This document shows positions 61,559 to 64,000 of a stretch of 64,000 nucleotides of DNA, in pieces. Within the stretch, counting starts at the first letter, position 1, and every line of letters starts with the position of its first letter. The notes under the pieces are model-generated. The model was given only the letters and a program-made list of their open reading frames with translations. It ran no database searches and had not been told where the DNA came from. The DNA is taken from the NCBI RefSeq assembly GCF_902167145.1, contig NC_050102.1, positions 12,214,850 through 12,278,849 on the forward strand. Direction: 5' to 3'. Position numbers and translations under genes: made by a program. This stretch comes from Zea mays (taxonomy: Eukaryota; Streptophyta; Magnoliopsida; Poales; Poaceae).

Positions 61559-64000
61559 TGTAACACCCGGTTTTAAAGGACAAAGCCGGGTGCATCTCAT
61601 ACATGCGCCAAGAAGACAACATATATAATAACAGAGTGTATAGAGATAAATGTCAATAACATCAGAGTATTTATTACATAGCGGAAGACTTATTACAAAA
61701 TAAAAGAATAAACATAAAACGAACTAAGGATCGTTGGCGCCAATGTCAACTGAGAAACGCCACCTAGATCAGATCGAACTCCTCAGTGTTAGGCGGCTCC
61801 TCCTGAACCACCTGATCATCTCCTGTGGGGGGGGTGTGAGACAGCAAGGGTGAGCTCACACATGATCATCGCTCAACAAGTTGTGGGGAATAATGTGACA
61901 TGAACTCACCAAAGGTGGGAGCTCATGTGAAGTGTAAGGCTGATCAATGATAGGGGTTAAAGCTGAGCATTGCTTTTAAGTAGTTGGTCAAAATTTTATT
62001 AGCAGTTACTAAGTGTAAGTAAATACCAAACCATAAGTAAAGTAATAGAACAAAATTAATAACAAACCCATGCAATGCAAATGACAAAATTGAATTTAAG
62101 TTCCATAATTTAAACATCAGAGAGTCCTGAGCTGCTCATGACCGTGAGCTCGGCTAGTATACCAGTTTTACACTCTGCAGAGGTTGTACCCTTTACCCAC
62201 AAGTCATGTTACCCATCTGCCAAGGGGTCATGAATCCCATACACCTCTACCTAGGAAGCGCGGCAGGGCAACACTACGAGGCCTTTACAAAGTTCCACTA
62301 GCTTCCAAAAACCCGCTACAGTTTATGGGAAGATCCAGTACAGGGTTCCTGGCTGACCGCCATCGCAGCAAAATCAACCAGGGACCTCCCCGCACTGACC
62401 TCTCCCCTACTGCCCTTGCCCCTTTCGGGTAAGGTAGTCTTCCACTAGCTTTCCTAGTTAATCAGCCAAGGGCGTCCCATTAAACCCTTGTGGTGGCACG
62501 TGGTTCTCAAGTTAAGCTCTATGTTCCAATTAACATTAATGATCTCAACATGAACATAAATAGAATAACAAAAATAACTGGAACATAGAGGTAATAAATG
62601 ATTATCCCAAAACCATGTAAAGCAATAGCAAACTACCCAAGTGATTCAGGGGTGAACAAGGTAATGAGATAAACAATCTAGGGTAACCTATTGGGTCCCA
62701 TCAAAATTAACCTATGCATGGATAAGTGATATTAAAGAACATTATTGGGTAAAAAGTGGTCAAGGGCACAACTTGCCTGGCACTTGAGAATCCAGGTACC
62801 AACTTGCTTTTCAGATGACACGTGCCTCGCGCTAGTCGTAGCAATACAAACAAACATGGTATAGATAAAATTAACATCATACCAAACATAAGTACAAACT
62901 GAATAATAATGATCTACGCGTTGCTACGAGACTAACGCAACTTGAATGGATCAAATCAGAGTTAAAACGGAGGAGTTATGATTTTCTGAAGATTATATGT
63001 GTTTTGTACAAGATTAAATAGGATATAGATTTTAATGTGACTTTCATGTGAAAACAGAGAAACTATGTGATGCACAATATTATTACAAGATTTTAGGGAC
63101 TGAAATGAACTGAAAAGGATTTAGTAGGAATTTTCTAGGCATTAAACAAGTTCTTGCACTTAATTTGGTATTAAAAATTCATTTTATAAATTGATTTCCC
63201 TATTTTCCCTGTTTTTCCTGGTTGCGCGCCAATTACTAAAAAGATCAGGGGCTCACTCGCAAATTCGCTCAGACTCGGTGCACAGCTACCACGGACGGCG
63301 GGTTTATTCTCAATAAATCCAGGGGCTCATGTGTTAAATGGGCTAGTGAAGGGTTATCGGAAAGATCTAGCCGCTGGATCCCGTGCGGACGGCCCAGATT
63401 AAATCAACCACGCCCGAACCGGTACGTGACATGATCCATCCGATACAAGATCGATGGCTGAAATTCCCCCACGCCCTAACCAAATCAGAACGACCTGAAA
63501 TGGATCCAACGGCACAAACTAATCTTCTTCCTCCCGCGGATACTCACGGCGGCGCAGATACTCCCATGGTGACAGCGCACGCAGAATCACCCGCCCCAGT
63601 GATTGCATATGCCCATGCCGTGTACTCCGAACGCCGATGGGGCAAGGAGCCATTGCAGCGGCATTTTCCTCCCTATCCCGGGCTGGGCGACGGCGGCGCT
63701 GGAGATCGTCCCCCTTCCTACAGCACACCACAGAAGTGGGGCACCGTCTTCTTCCCTGGCGCGACCCCAGGCGCACAGCTAATGGCATGCCCGACCGCGA
63801 GCCTCCCCCCTAGTTACCCAATGGCGCCAGTTCCTATGTCAGAGGGGTAGAGGCGAGGGAAAATCATGGAGGCTTACCGATTCGGCACGGACGACCGGCC
63901 ACGTGCCGCGACAGCCCCGCGATCTTCAACGCACGGTGGAGAGCTCCGGTCTGCCCAACTCCGCACGAACAGGGAAGTTCCAAGCGCTCAGCGGACGGTC
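61559..64000 (-). repeat. G2 5' LTR (2,442 bp in window)
   Basis: Corresponds base for base to 54538-56979 with a constant offset; I found no mismatch in about a dozen 60-base stretches checked, including the run of eight G at 54784/61805. Confidence 0.93.

Larger units (their letters stand above)
48110..64000 (-). mobile_element. O, Opie/Ji-type Sirevirus (Ty1/copia), 3' part, interrupted by G2
   Basis: Minus strand. The 3' LTR is 48110-49170 (1,061 bp; on the minus strand tgaaagggaaatagggtc to ctctaggcgactttca). A purine tract, a 790-bp non-coding stretch with repeated purine tracts, then RNase H, reverse transcriptase, integrase, protease and gag follow. The protein words are almost those of maize Opie/Ji. 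G2 breaks gag at 54538, so O's gag start, primer-binding site and 5' LTR lie beyond the window. Visible O sequence is 48110-54537. Confidence 0.9.
54538..64000 (-). mobile_element. G2, Tekay-type gypsy element, gag-deleted, right end outside
   Basis: Minus strand. The 3' LTR is 54538-57931 (3,394 bp). Then come a polypurine tract, pol with frameshifts (57970-61070), a short non-coding leader, the primer-binding site 61543-61554 and the 5' LTR from 61559, of which 2,442 bp are in view. The left TSD candidate is gtcct (54533-54537). Expected full length is about 10.4 kb, ending near 64952. No gag is present between primer-binding site and protease remnant. The LTRs agree without indel over the whole visible overlap (constant offset of 7,021). 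Confidence 0.9.

Overview
This window is plant nuclear DNA from a grass. The Sirevirus (Opie/Ji-type) and Tekay- and Tat-lineage retrotransposon families, and the layering of insertions, point to a panicoid grass of the maize/sorghum/sugarcane group, most likely maize-like. Species is inferred from family resemblance only. There are no operons, CRISPR arrays or rRNA genes. The only host gene trace is the 3' end of an F-box-like gene at bases 3-209.

Nearly everything from about 1.7 kb onward is transposable elements inserted into one another. I gave each element a short label and ordered them by target-site duplications (TSDs) and by which reading frame or LTR each one interrupts. G5, an old Ty3/gypsy element, survives as three pol scraps (1689-1807, 3739-3862, 5720-5944) separated by LTR fragments G6 and G7. 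G4 is a minus-strand gypsy LTR (5945-8462). It carries a solo Sirevirus LTR (6166-7851, TSD ctaga) and is itself broken at 8463 by C1, a Sirevirus with LTR, primer-binding site and part of gag. C1 gag is broken at 10397 by G1. G1 is a non-coding giant with LTRs of about 4.9 kb and a coding-free interior of about 2.9 kb, i.e. LARD-like.

G1 in turn received four insertions. Its 5' LTR took T (11097-22655, minus, Tat-lineage gypsy, TSD atgtg) and a Helitron (25423-27031, minus) carrying protein phosphatase 2C fragments. Its interior took G3 (29585-42492, plus, Tekay-type chromovirus, TSD tctaa). Its 3' LTR took O (from 48110, minus, Opie/Ji-type Sirevirus). O gag is broken at 54538 by G2 (minus, Tekay-type, gag-deleted), whose right LTR runs off the window. 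The chain G5>G4>C1>G1>O>G2 is six levels deep, and the right halves of all six lie beyond base 64000.

Three points deserve most attention. First, T carries between pol and its 3' LTR a spliced gene of about five exons on the opposite strand, with its own TATA box, a duplicated 20-bp upstream element and an 80-bp tandem array at its convergent end. Second, G1 looks like a non-autonomous partner of G3: LTR ends, U5, primer-binding site and leader up to the orf0 start codon are shared, while the rest of G1 is replaced by a pyrimidine-rich repeat array. Third, G2 has two LTRs that match in every stretch compared although it has no gag and a frameshifted pol, which suggests recent movement by proteins supplied in trans.
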